Source: Grimontia indica | Lineage (GTDB): Bacteria; Pseudomonadota; Gammaproteobacteria; Enterobacterales; Vibrionaceae | Assembly (NCBI RefSeq): GCF_000333895.2 | Contig: NZ_ANFM02000025.1 | Span: 33,243 to 97,242 of the forward strand | Direction: 5' to 3' | DNA: 64,000 nucleotides | Shown here: one piece after another, positions 25,950-35,118 of the stretch | Position numbering within the stretch: the stretch's first letter is position 1 | Layout of the letters: each line of letters begins with the position of its first letter | Notes under the pieces: model-generated | Seen by the model: only the letters and a program-made list of their open reading frames with translations | The model's database searches: none | Told to the model about the DNA's origin: nothing | Made by a program: the position numbers and the translations under genes

Positions 25950-27623
25950 ATGTGTTCTGTATTTGGCATTCTGGATATTAAGTCAGATGCAACCGCACTC
26001 CGAGAAAGTGCGTTGGAAATGTCGAAGAAACTACGCCACCGTGGCCCAGACTGGTCTGGTATCTATTCATCTGATCGCGCTATTCTTGCGCACGAGCGTC
26101 TGGCCATTGTTGGCCTTAACTCTGGCGCCCAACCTCTCTATAGCCCAGATGGCAAAGTAGTATTGGCGGTTAACGGCGAAATCTACAACCACAAAGAAAT
26201 TCGTGCACGTTACGAAGGCAAGTACGATTTTCAAACTGATTCAGACTGTGAAGTGATTCTGGCTCTTTATCAGGACAAAGGTGCTGACCTTCTCGAAGAG
26301 TTAAACGGAATTTTTGCTTTTGCACTTTACGATGAAGAAAAAGACGAATATCTGATCGGCCGCGACCATATCGGTATCATTCCTCTCTATCAGGGCTATG
26401 ATGAGCACGGCAACTACTATGTCGCTTCTGAAATGAAAGCGCTGGTTCCAGTATGTAAAACCATCAGCGAATTCCCTCCCGGTTGCAGCTACGGTTCTAA
26501 AGATGCAGAGCCTGTTCGTTACTATGTCCGTGATTGGAATGAGTTCGCAGCCGTTGCAAACAACACCTCAAGCAAAGAAGAACTGACAGCAGCTTTGGAA
26601 GCCGCAGTTAAGCGTCAGCTGATGACTGACGTACCATACGGTGTTCTTCTGTCGGGCGGTTTGGACTCATCTATCACTTCAGCAGTGGCAAAACGTTTCG
26701 CCGCAATGCGTGTTGAGGATGACGACAAGAGCGCCGCATGGTGGCCTCAGCTTCACTCCTTTGCGATTGGCCTGGAAGGCGCGCCGGATCTGAAAGCCGC
26801 TCGTGAAGTGGCAGAGAAAATTGGTACTGTTCACCACGAAATGACTTACACCATTCAGGAAGGTCTTGATGCTATTCGTGATGTTATCTATCACATTGAG
26901 ACTTACGACGTAACAACTATCCGTGCATCCACGCCGATGTACCTGATGGGTCGTAAAATCAAAGCCATGGGCATCAAAATGGTACTGTCCGGCGAAGGTG
27001 CAGATGAAATCTTCGGTGGCTACCTGTACTTCCACAAAGCACCAAACGCTCAAGAGTTCCATGAGGAGACTGTGCGTAAACTGCTGGCTCTGAACATGTT
27101 TGACTGTGCCCGTGCGAACAAATCATTGGCGGCATGGGGTGTGGAAGGTCGTGTTCCTTTCCTCGATAAAGAGTTTATCGATGTTGCGATGCGCCTGAAC
27201 CCGAAAGACAAGATGTGTGGCAACGGCAAGATGGAAAAACACATCCTGCGTGAGTGTTTTGAGCACTACCTGCCAGATTCAATCGCATGGCGCCAAAAAG
27301 AGCAGTTCTCGGACGGTGTTGGCTACGGCTGGATTGATACTCTGCGTGCTGTTGCAGAAGAGAAAGTTACTGACCAGCAAATGGAATCAGCCAGCTTCCG
27401 CTTCCCTTACAACACACCACAAACCAAAGAAGCTTACGTTTACCGTGAGATCTTTGAAGAGCTGTTCCCACTGCCATCAGCAGCAGAATGTGTACCAGGC
27501 GGCCCATCAATCGCCTGTTCAAGCGCCAAAGCGATTGAGTGGGATGAGAGCTTTAAAAACAGCGCAGACCCATCTGGTCGAGCTGTGGCAGCTGTTCATA
27601 ACGAGGCTTACGCAAAGGCTTAA
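25950..27623 (+). CDS. asnB: Asparagine synthetase B (glutamine-hydrolysing)
   Basis: AsnB makes asparagine from aspartate using ATP and glutamine nitrogen. The mature N-terminus is the glutaminase nucleophile Cys2 (MCSVFGILD), followed by RHRGPDWSGIY and VNGEIYNHKEIR. The synthetase domain begins near 220 with the ATP-pyrophosphatase loop LLSGGLDSS and contains SGEGADEIFGGYLYF. The frame is open a further 12 codons upstream, but only the ATG at 25950-25952 gives Cys2, and GAGGG precedes it. At 557 residues it is a standard length. In E. coli asnB also sits beside the nag genes. It ends just before the exopolysaccharide leader. Confidence 0.97.
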   Translation: MCSVFGILDIKSDATALRESALEMSKKLRHRGPDWSGIYSSDRAILAHERLAIVGLNSGAQPLYSPDGKVVLAVNGEIYNHKEIRARYEGKYDFQTDSDCEVILALYQDKGADLLEELNGIFAFALYDEEKDEYLIGRDHIGIIPLYQGYDEHGNYYVASEMKALVPVCKTISEFPPGCSYGSKDAEPVRYYVRDWNEFAAVANNTSSKEELTAALEAAVKRQLMTDVPYGVLLSGGLDSSITSAVAKRFAAMRVEDDDKSAAWWPQLHSFAIGLEGAPDLKAAREVAEKIGTVHHEMTYTIQEGLDAIRDVIYHIETYDVTTIRASTPMYLMGRKIKAMGIKMVLSGEGADEIFGGYLYFHKAPNAQEFHEETVRKLLALNMFDCARANKSLAAWGVEGRVPFLDKEFIDVAMRLNPKDKMCGNGKMEKHILRECFEHYLPDSIAWRQKEQFSDGVGYGWIDTLRAVAEEKVTDQQMESASFRFPYNTPQTKEAYVYREIFEELFPLPSAAECVPGGPSIACSSAKAIEWDESFKNSADPSGRAVAAVHNEAYAKA

Positions 27624-27645
27624 GCCTAAACTATTATCGTTAAAT

Positions 27646-27676
27646 AAAGGCTTTCCCAAGTGGAAAGCCTTTTTTC
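27646..27676 (+). terminator. Terminator of asnB
   Basis: AAAGGCTTTCC (27646-27656) and GGAAAGCCTTT (27662-27672) close a 5-nt loop, followed by T residues. Confidence 0.92.
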
Positions 27677-28247
27677 TTTACCGCAGCCCCAGATACAGTC
27701 CTATCACCTACATAAATAGCACATACGGTCGCGATCAACTTAACCAAAATTAGTTTCGACTTCTTTCACTTCGTACAAAGGTGCTATTTATATATTACAA
27801 AGTTATCACTAGTCAGAGTAATAACCTAGTCAATAGGTAAAATAACCGAATTCACATCTAATACCTTAACAATAATAATGTTTTAGCAGTTTGCTGAACT
27901 ATTATCTTATTGTTAGCACTATCACTTATATTCGTTTTTTTTTGTTATGAGCCGTAATATATTTACTGTCCAATATGTTATTTACATTCATTTGTGTGGC
28001 ATCACGCACGAATGACTTATTGTCAAATCCAACACTCAATATCTATGTAAACCCGTGAATTTCTGATGTTAATATCCTGCCAACTTTTACTGCGTCAAAC
28101 TTATGACGCGGGAAATCTAATTATTATCAAAACAATCAATAAGCATCTCTTTTGATTTCGTACTTTGGGAACGACACTCAAGGGCGGTAGCGTCGAAAAT
28201 CACAAGCCAACGATGGATCATCGATTAGTTATCTAAGGTCAGAGAAA
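27677..28247 (+). promoter_or_regulatory. AT-rich leader/control region of the exopolysaccharide locus
   Basis: These 571 bp have no credible gene and are strikingly AT-rich compared with asnB, which suggests H-NS binding and large-scale regulation. They contain a perfect 11-bp inverted repeat, ATAAATAGCAC (27712-27722) and GTGCTATTTAT (27781-27791), and an ops element at 28183-28193. I found no convincing -35/-10 pair; TTGTCA at 28020-28025 with TATGTA 18 nt on is the best weak candidate. Confidence 0.6.
28183..28193 (+). promoter_or_regulatory. ops element (JUMPStart core), RfaH recruitment site
   Basis: GGCGGTAGCGT is identical to the core of the E. coli ops element. It is preceded by CTCAAG, resembling the GCCAAG of the JUMPStart consensus. 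It lies 55 nt before the first gene of the locus on the coding strand. RfaH recruited at ops suppresses termination in long surface-polysaccharide operons; its action here is inferred from the match and position. Confidence 0.85.
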
Positions 28248-29651
28248 ATGGATTCCACTCTTAAATTACATAGTAACTACGGCGCACTACATGTTCTATA
28301 TAGAACGATTGACTGTCTTATTATCTTATTGACACTTTACGTAATATCTACGTCCTATACCAATCAGTTCATTCAAAAAGATTTACTATTGGGAAGCTAT
28401 GCCATTTTGGTATACATGCTCATAGCGGAGAAAAATGAACTCTATCGCTCTTGGCGAGTTCATCTTTTTAGGGAGGAAGCGCTAAGTATCAGTAAGGCGT
28501 GGTTTATTACTTTTATTGCGTTAGTTTTTCTGGCTTTCTTTACTAAAACAAGCACAGATTATTCACGTGTTGTTACTGGCGTTTGGTTAGTAGCCACACC
28601 AGTAATACTTATTACTTGGCGATATGCTGCCAAACAGACTTTAAAGAAACTGCGCGATTACGGATATAATAAGAAAGAAGCCATTATCATAGGGGTGACA
28701 GAGAATGGTATTCGACTTGCTCACCAATTGATAAAGCACCCTGAACTCGGCATCAAAGTGAGCGGTTTTTATGATGATAGGGAAGCCAGCCGTCTAGATA
28801 TCGACAATCTTCCAGCCCCATTTAAAGGCAATGTTCCTTCAGCGTTAGAGCTTGTTAAAAGCGGTGACGCCCAGCATGTGTACATTTCCATGCCACTGAA
28901 GGCAAATGAACGTATCACTGCGTATCTGAAAGACTTTTCAGATACCACTGCAAATACCTATTTGATACCGGATTTCTTTGTCTACAACCTTATCCAGTCT
29001 CGATTAAGCGCGATTGGAAATATACCGACGATCAGTATTCATGACACCCCTTTCTACGGTACCAATGGTTGGTTTAAACGCGCACAGGATATCGTACTTG
29101 CTTCATTGATAATTCTACTGATCAGCCCAGTACTCATCGGTGTTGCCATCGGCGTCAAATTTTCATCACCGGGCCCAATCATTTTTAAACAATACCGCTA
29201 CGGGCTGGATGGTCGCCGAATCAAGGTTTGGAAATTCCGCTCAATGAGCACAATGGACAACGGCTCTATCGTCAAGCAAGCCACAAAAAATGACCCAAGA
29301 ATCACACCCTTTGGGGCATTTATTCGAAGAACCTCGCTGGATGAGCTTCCACAGTTTATCAATGTGTTGCAGGGCCGTATGTCTATCGTTGGTCCTCGTC
29401 CGCATGCTGTCGCGCACAATGAAGAATATCGAACCATCGTTGATCGTTACATGCTGCGACACAAAGTGAAACCAGGAATCACTGGCTTAGCGCAGGTTAA
29501 CGGCTACCGCGGCGAAACAGATACTTTAGAAAAAATGCAGAAGCGCGTTGAGTTTGACATCAAATACATTCAGTCATGGTCAACCTGGCTTGATCTAAAA
29601 ATCATCTTTAAAACCGTATTCAAAGGCTTTACCGGAAAGACTGCCTACTAA
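28248..29651 (+). CDS. Undecaprenyl-phosphate hexose-1-phosphate transferase (VpsL/WcaJ family), initiates repeat-unit synthesis
   Basis: This polyisoprenyl-phosphate hexose-1-phosphate transferase loads the first sugar, probably glucose or galactose, on undecaprenyl phosphate. The 467-residue protein has four N-terminal helices (about 15-115) and a Rossmann-like CoA-binding domain (about 140-260; AIIIGVTENGIRLA). A fifth hydrophobic segment near 285-310 precedes the catalytic bacterial-sugar-transferase domain. Signature residues are visible in KFSSPGPIIFKQYRYG, KFRSM, RRTSLDELPQFINVL and SIVGPRPHA. It opens the export block in the order VpsL-M-N-O of V. cholerae. The ops element precedes it. 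Confidence 0.92.
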   Translation: MDSTLKLHSNYGALHVLYRTIDCLIILLTLYVISTSYTNQFIQKDLLLGSYAILVYMLIAEKNELYRSWRVHLFREEALSISKAWFITFIALVFLAFFTKTSTDYSRVVTGVWLVATPVILITWRYAAKQTLKKLRDYGYNKKEAIIIGVTENGIRLAHQLIKHPELGIKVSGFYDDREASRLDIDNLPAPFKGNVPSALELVKSGDAQHVYISMPLKANERITAYLKDFSDTTANTYLIPDFFVYNLIQSRLSAIGNIPTISIHDTPFYGTNGWFKRAQDIVLASLIILLISPVLIGVAIGVKFSSPGPIIFKQYRYGLDGRRIKVWKFRSMSTMDNGSIVKQATKNDPRITPFGAFIRRTSLDELPQFINVLQGRMSIVGPRPHAVAHNEEYRTIVDRYMLRHKVKPGITGLAQVNGYRGETDTLEKMQKRVEFDIKYIQSWSTWLDLKIIFKTVFKGFTGKTAY

Positions 29652-29661
29652 AGGAATGAAA

Positions 29662-30894
29662 ATGAACAGCCCGAAGAAAACACTCATTGCTTTGGCTTTG
29701 TTAAGTACTAGCAGTTGGGTAGTCGCTAATGAAGATAATGGGTACACCACAGAGTCAGGGATTAAAATCACCCCACTCTTTGAAGCTTATTATGAATACA
29801 ACGACAACGTCGGTCGCTATTCACCTTCTGAAAGCCCTGAGTCATCCAGCGCGTTGATTGCTAAACCAGGCGTAATGTTTGAATCTGACCGCAACGGGAA
29901 CCAATACCAGATTGCGTACCAACTATCTTCCGGGAACTATTTTGACAGTGACGTCGACGACTTTCTCGACCACGCTTTCACGACAAACAATTTTGTCCAG
30001 ATCAGCCAAAGAAGTGGGATTGGTTTTAACTACACGTACTTAAAATCTCACGAAGCTCGCGGTACAGGTATTTTGGCAGGTGACCAGCTTACAACTATTG
30101 CCACTGAACCTGTTAAATACTCTCTCCACAACGCAAACATTACCCATGTATACGGTGCAGAAGACGCGACAGGACGACTAGAGTCCAATTTAAGGTACGA
30201 AAACAAAAAATATAACAATTATCGCGACCTCACTGCTCCGGGCTTTGTTGCTTTGAGCACCAAGTTTAAAGACTACGATGAAATCGCCGGCGCACTAGCG
30301 TTTTACTACCAGATCTTTCCAGCCACAGAGCTTTTGTTAGAAGTGGATTTAGCTGATCGTCGGTACAAGCTTGGTGACCCCGTCAGTGGTAGTTCACAGG
30401 ATAATCTTGATGCTTATATCTTGGTCGGTACTAAATGGGATATCACGGGTAAGACAACCGGCAAGCTAAGATTGGGCTTACAAGACAAGAACTACGAAGA
30501 TGATGCCAGGGAGGACTTCAATGGCTTCAGTTGGGATTTAGATGTTGTTTGGGAACCCCTTACCTATTCAACGATTGCTTTGTCTGCTGCTCAGAGCGCC
30601 ATCGACCCGGATCAAGGCAACAACTTCATCAATCAAACCAGTTTTGCCGCTAGTTGGAAACACTTCTGGCTATCGCGTGTATACAGCAACATCGCATTCG
30701 ACATCATTAACGATGACTATTCACAGAGCTCCCGTGAAGACGACCTACTGAGATCCTCTTTCTACCTCGGATATGCGTTCAGGAAAGATACTGAAATTAC
30801 TGCCGGCTGGCGATATGAAGACAATGACTCTTCGATTGACACCAACCGCTACAGCCAAAATGTTTGGTACCTCGGCACTAATCTGGTGTTCTGA
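29662..30894 (+). CDS. Outer-membrane beta-barrel protein of the exopolysaccharide exporter (VpsM-like / Wzp-like)
   Basis: The protein has a Sec signal peptide (to about residue 22, ending VVANEDN) and then alternating beta-strand sequence ending WYLGTNLVF, with a C-terminal Phe typical of outer-membrane barrels. It resembles the beta-barrel porin 2 type found in polysaccharide loci. Because the neighbouring OPX protein is short and non-lipidated, this barrel probably provides the outer-membrane pore, as proposed for Wzp proteins in Myxococcus and for VpsM. I choose the ATG at 29662, because AAGGA touches the ATG at 29656 but is well spaced for the second. The length is 410 residues. Confidence 0.78.
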   Translation: MNSPKKTLIALALLSTSSWVVANEDNGYTTESGIKITPLFEAYYEYNDNVGRYSPSESPESSSALIAKPGVMFESDRNGNQYQIAYQLSSGNYFDSDVDDFLDHAFTTNNFVQISQRSGIGFNYTYLKSHEARGTGILAGDQLTTIATEPVKYSLHNANITHVYGAEDATGRLESNLRYENKKYNNYRDLTAPGFVALSTKFKDYDEIAGALAFYYQIFPATELLLEVDLADRRYKLGDPVSGSSQDNLDAYILVGTKWDITGKTTGKLRLGLQDKNYEDDAREDFNGFSWDLDVVWEPLTYSTIALSAAQSAIDPDQGNNFINQTSFAASWKHFWLSRVYSNIAFDIINDDYSQSSREDDLLRSSFYLGYAFRKDTEITAGWRYEDNDSSIDTNRYSQNVWYLGTNLVF

Positions 30895-30917
30895 TTTTTC
30901 AAAGGATTGCTGTTCAA

Positions 30918-31451
30918 ATGACACACATCTATCGCTTACTCGCTACGTTCACCTTTATCCTCGCTTTTCCTTTAAGTGCTCTCGCTAGTGGTAACGACTA
31001 CACCATTGGCGCGGGCGACAAAATTCAAATCATCGTATATGGCGAGGAAGAGCTAACCATTGAAGAGTTGTATATCGATAGCAGTGGCGAATTCGATTAC
31101 CCCTATCTCGGTCAATTAATGGCAATTGGCAAAACGACCGAGCAGCTAAAGGCTGAAATTATCAGAGGTCTAAAGGGCGATTACCTCGTTTCGCCTAAAG
31201 TTCGTGTGGGAATTGTTGGTTTCAGGAGTATTTTCGTTAATGGTGAAATCAAAAAGCCTGGCGGCTATGAATATCAACCTGGCCTTACTGTAGACAAGGC
31301 GATTGCACTTGCCGGGGGCTTTACAGAGCGGGCTGCAAGGAAAAGTATCTACATTACTCGCGAAGATAAAAATGAACCTAAAAACCGGGTAAGTCTTTCT
31401 CATATGGTCTCACCTGGAGACATCATTGTTATTGAACAGAGCTTCTTCTAG
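30918..31451 (+). CDS. Short polysaccharide export protein (OPX family, VpsN/Wza-like)
   Basis: This periplasmic OPX protein has 177 residues. A signal peptide (residues 1-24, ending PLSALAS) has no lipobox cysteine. A polysaccharide-export domain follows (YTIGAGDKIQIIVYGEEEL, FDYPYLGQLMAIGKT), then one SLBB domain (VRVGIVGFRSIFVNGEIKKP, GLTVDKAIALAGGFTERA). It lacks the C-terminal amphipathic helix with which Wza spans the outer membrane, so it needs a partner such as the barrel encoded just upstream. It lies 23 nt after that gene and precedes the Wzc-like kinase. Confidence 0.9.
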   Translation: MTHIYRLLATFTFILAFPLSALASGNDYTIGAGDKIQIIVYGEEELTIEELYIDSSGEFDYPYLGQLMAIGKTTEQLKAEIIRGLKGDYLVSPKVRVGIVGFRSIFVNGEIKKPGGYEYQPGLTVDKAIALAGGFTERAARKSIYITREDKNEPKNRVSLSHMVSPGDIIVIEQSFF

Positions 31452-31612
31452 CGCCAGTGCCTCTGCTGAATTAATTACCCCTCAAGAGGGTATACAAGAT
31501 TTGGCTCATATTCCTGAACTATGAAATTTTAATTCCCGTCTTTGTCGGGCTTTGGTCGATATAAATATCTCACGATAGTGAGAGTAAAACTGTATTTAAG
31601 ATGGACTAAATA

Positions 31613-33841
31613 ATGTCAGCTCACGCAAATGAAACTTCAGCACACCAAGAGCAACTTATTGATATTGGATATTATATTCATTTAATCAAGAAACGCTGGC
31701 TTTCTATCTTCTTCTTTACACTACTCTGTACAGCGATTGCAGCTCTCGTAGCGTTATCTATTACGCCTACTTATCGAGCAACTGCAACCCTCCTTATTGA
31801 GTCGCAACAAGCTAACGCTATTTCTATAGAAGAAGTCGTTGGCATAGATAGTCGTGCAAACGAATATTATCTCACGCAATTCGAGATACTAAAGTCCAAT
31901 CAAGTCGCACAACGCGTTATCGACAAGTTGCAACTTAGCCAGATTGAGGAGTTTAACCCATCGATCGCTGCAAACAGTGAGCCTGGCTTTAAAGAGCAAG
32001 TCAAAGGTTGGTTGCGCTCGCATCCTGTAATTGATTCTTTCTTTTCATCAAAAACAGAAGCGGCCATTGATCCAGAATTAGAAAAAGAAAACAAAAATTT
32101 TAAAATACTAAAGGCGTTTAAATCTAGACTCACAATATCCCCCATTCGAAAGACGCAACTTGTTAGAATTTCATTTGACTCACAGGATCCAGAGCTCGCT
32201 GTTCATATCGCTAATGCTGTGGGCCATGCATTTATTGAGAACAACCTCGAATCCCAGCTTCTCGCCACTGATAAAGCAAATGGATGGCTAAACGAGCGAC
32301 TATCAGAACTTAAACAGAACCTGAATTCGTCAGAGCAAGCTTTGGTTAACTTTCTTCAGCGTCAAGAACTCATTGATGATAGCGGAATTTCTGCCTTGAC
32401 CAGTAATGAGATTGAGAATTTAACATACCGAATTGCAGAGGTAACGGAGCGGAGAACCAAAACTCAAGCACTTTATAACGCGCTGAAAAGTAGCTCCAAC
32501 GCCGATATAGTTACCCTTAGTGCAAATACGCTCATTTCCAATCATCCCCAAGTGCGTGACATTCGTTTAGCTGAATCAGAGGCCGAAAAGGAAGTCAGTC
32601 AACTCTCAAAGCGTTATGGTCCAAAACATGACAAAATGATACAAGCTAATGCGAGACTCGTGTCAGTTCAACGACAAGCGGAAAAGCTAGTATTCAAGTT
32701 AATTAGTGGATTCGAGAAGGAATTATCTAGCGCGATAAATCAAGAACTACTTTTAAAACGTGAACTGTTAAATAAGAAAGAAGAGTTTCAATCACTGAGT
32801 GTTATAAAGAGTGAGTATGATGCGCTCAAGCGAGAAGTAGAAAGTAACGCGAAACTGTATGACCTCTTTTTAACTCGCCAAAAAGAGACTTCAGCTACAA
32901 GTAATTTTAGTGCCGCTAATGCACGCTTTAGTGATTATGCCTTATTACCACAACTCCCTTTTAAACCAAATCGTAAACTTATCGTCCTTTTTTCATTTGC
33001 CGTTAGTTTTAGTTTTGCCATTATAGTCATCATTTGCCTAGATGCTTTTAACAACACCATCACTTCTGCAAGAGATTTTGAAAACAAACTTGGCTTATTA
33101 CCAACTGGAATACTCCCTTTAGTAAGAGCTAAGGAATATAAACTTAATCACATTGATGCATCAGTTTTTAGCAACAGTAAATTTGCAGCATTTCAAGAAT
33201 CAATTGACTCTATCCGAACATCGCTTTACCTGAGTATGCCAAAGACTGATAGGAAACTACTGGCACTATCTTCTTCCGTTCCAGGAGAGGGAAAAACGAC
33301 AACCGCAGTGAGTCTTGCTCAATCTTTTGCAAGTATCGAAAAGGTGTTGCTGATTGATTGTGATTTAAGAAAGCCTTCGGTGGGAACGCGTTTTGGACTT
33401 GCTAAAAGCCATCCTGGACTGACGAATATTCTGGTTATGAATGCATCACCTAATGACTGTATTACAAGCATAGAGGGAACCAATCTAGATGTTCTATCAG
33501 CAGGGTTAATTGTTGCCAATCCACAGGAACTTCTTAGCAGTGCCTCTTTCCAGAATCTCATTGAAAAGCTGGCAGAAAAGTACGATCGCATCATCTTTGA
33601 CACGCCGCCTATTTTGCCAGTGAAAGATGCATTTATCGTCGGGAAATTGACCAAGGGTATTGTGCTCATTCTCAAAGCCAATAGTACAAGCAAGTCAGTG
33701 TACAAGCACACCATATCCTTATTTACAAAGCATCAAATATCAATTGATGGCGTAGTAATAAACCAAGTCCCACAACCAAAGAAAGGCACACATACCTACT
33801 CTGAATACTCTCGCTATGCGTATGGAAACACAGCAAGCTAA
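31613..33841 (+). CDS. wzc: Wzc-type polysaccharide copolymerase with BY-kinase domain (VpsO-like)
   Basis: This inner-membrane PCP-2a protein controls chain length and export. The 742-residue protein has a Wzz domain with a first membrane helix near residues 30-52, a long coiled periplasmic region (about 180-400), a second helix (about 455-478), and a cytoplasmic tyrosine kinase. The kinase has Walker A (SSVPGEGKTTTA, about 553-565), Walker A' (LLIDCDLRKP, about 578-588) and Walker B (IIFDTPP, about 660-666). The C-terminus THTYSEYSRYAYGNTAS has four tyrosines suited to autophosphorylation. The Wzb-type phosphatase that would reverse this is at 54432, 20 kb away. A 161-bp gap with a small TCTCAC/GTGAGA hairpin (31568-31583) precedes it. 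Confidence 0.94.
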   Translation: MSAHANETSAHQEQLIDIGYYIHLIKKRWLSIFFFTLLCTAIAALVALSITPTYRATATLLIESQQANAISIEEVVGIDSRANEYYLTQFEILKSNQVAQRVIDKLQLSQIEEFNPSIAANSEPGFKEQVKGWLRSHPVIDSFFSSKTEAAIDPELEKENKNFKILKAFKSRLTISPIRKTQLVRISFDSQDPELAVHIANAVGHAFIENNLESQLLATDKANGWLNERLSELKQNLNSSEQALVNFLQRQELIDDSGISALTSNEIENLTYRIAEVTERRTKTQALYNALKSSSNADIVTLSANTLISNHPQVRDIRLAESEAEKEVSQLSKRYGPKHDKMIQANARLVSVQRQAEKLVFKLISGFEKELSSAINQELLLKRELLNKKEEFQSLSVIKSEYDALKREVESNAKLYDLFLTRQKETSATSNFSAANARFSDYALLPQLPFKPNRKLIVLFSFAVSFSFAIIVIICLDAFNNTITSARDFENKLGLLPTGILPLVRAKEYKLNHIDASVFSNSKFAAFQESIDSIRTSLYLSMPKTDRKLLALSSSVPGEGKTTTAVSLAQSFASIEKVLLIDCDLRKPSVGTRFGLAKSHPGLTNILVMNASPNDCITSIEGTNLDVLSAGLIVANPQELLSSASFQNLIEKLAEKYDRIIFDTPPILPVKDAFIVGKLTKGIVLILKANSTSKSVYKHTISLFTKHQISIDGVVINQVPQPKKGTHTYSEYSRYAYGNTAS

Positions 33842-33850
33842 GGAATGTAT

Positions 33851-34987
33851 ATGACAGCTACAATTAAGGTACTTACTGTCTTTGGTACCCGCCCAGAGGC
33901 GATTAAAATGGCGCCACTTGTTCACAAGCTCAGTAAAGCTGAGGGTGTTGAGGCTAAGGTATGCGTTACGGCACAACATCGAGAAATGCTTGATCAGGTT
34001 CTTGATTTATTTGAAATTAAACCAGACTTTGATCTAAATGTGATGAAGCCAGGGCAGTCTCTTTATGAAGTTACAGGCAATATTCTTTCTGGCCTCAAAC
34101 CCGTATTAGAGTCCTTCAAACCACATATTGTCCTTGTGCATGGTGATACGGCTACGACACTTTCAGCGAGTCTGGCAGCATACTTCCAGCAAATTGCTGT
34201 AGGACATGTCGAAGCGGGACTTCGTACAGGTAACATTTACTCTCCTTGGCCAGAGGAAGGAAACAGGAAACTCACCGGTGCAATAACATCGCTTCATTTT
34301 GCACCGACGAAAACATCTGAAAAGAACCTACTTTCTGAGGGAGTCAATGCAGAGAGTATTTCTGTTACAGGGAATACCGTCATCGACGCGTTGTTTCTTG
34401 TTAAAGAAAAGCTTGAGAATGATCAGGATCTCAGCGATACCTTTGCGGCTGTCTTTCCTCAATTAGATGACGACAAAAAGCTGATCCTTGTTACTGGGCA
34501 TCGCCGCGAGAGCTTTGGAGGTGGATTTGAGCGAATTTGTGAAGCTCTTGCCGAGATCGCAACTCGCTACCCAGATAGCCAAATCATCTATCCTGTCCAT
34601 CTAAATCCTAATGTGAGAGAGCCAGTCAACCGCATACTAAAAGGCATTGGTAATGTTCATTTAATTGGACCTCAGGAGTATTTACCTTTCGTCTATCTGA
34701 TGAACAAAGCTCACATCATTCTCACTGATTCCGGTGGCATTCAAGAAGAAGCGCCTTCATTAGGTAAACCTGTGTTGGTTATGAGAGACACAACAGAACG
34801 TCCTGAGGCGGTAGAGGCTGGTACAGTAAAACTCGTAGGTACAGATAAAGATAGAATCATCGAAGCTGTAGAGAACTTACTTACCAACGAATTCGACTAC
34901 GAAAAAATGAGTCGCGCACATAACCCTTATGGTGACGGTAAATCTTGTCAGAGAATTGTCGAGAAAATAATTAAATCATTTTCATAG
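33851..34987 (+). CDS. wecB: UDP-N-acetylglucosamine 2-epimerase (non-hydrolysing)
   Basis: WecB converts UDP-GlcNAc to UDP-ManNAc. The 378-residue protein carries the family motifs [48 protein letters not shown] and [27 protein letters not shown]. Two ATGs lie near the start. I prefer 33851, because AAGGA sits 6 nt upstream of it and directly abuts the ATG at 33845. It is followed by wecC, and the pair makes UDP-ManNAcA. These are the counterparts of vpsA and vpsB. A second copy for enterobacterial-type antigen may exist elsewhere. Confidence 0.95.
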   Translation: MTATIKVLTVFGTRPEAIKMAPLVHKLSKAEGVEAKVCVTAQHREMLDQVLDLFEIKPDFDLNVMKPGQSLYEVTGNILSGLKPVLESFKPHIVLVHGDTATTLSASLAAYFQQIAVGHVEAGLRTGNIYSPWPEEGNRKLTGAITSLHFAPTKTSEKNLLSEGVNAESISVTGNTVIDALFLVKEKLENDQDLSDTFAAVFPQLDDDKKLILVTGHRRESFGGGFERICEALAEIATRYPDSQIIYPVHLNPNVREPVNRILKGIGNVHLIGPQEYLPFVYLMNKAHIILTDSGGIQEEAPSLGKPVLVMRDTTERPEAVEAGTVKLVGTDKDRIIEAVENLLTNEFDYEKMSRAHNPYGDGKSCQRIVEKIIKSFS

Positions 34988-35118
34988 AATCGTTAATTCT
35001 TTGGCTATTCATCAAATGACCTTTTCATCGTTTCAAACGAAAACGTAAATCAAACCCCACCTTATTTTTTTCTTATTTTTAAGCGCATACTTGTTAAAGG
35101 TATGCCTGAGGAGCAGTT

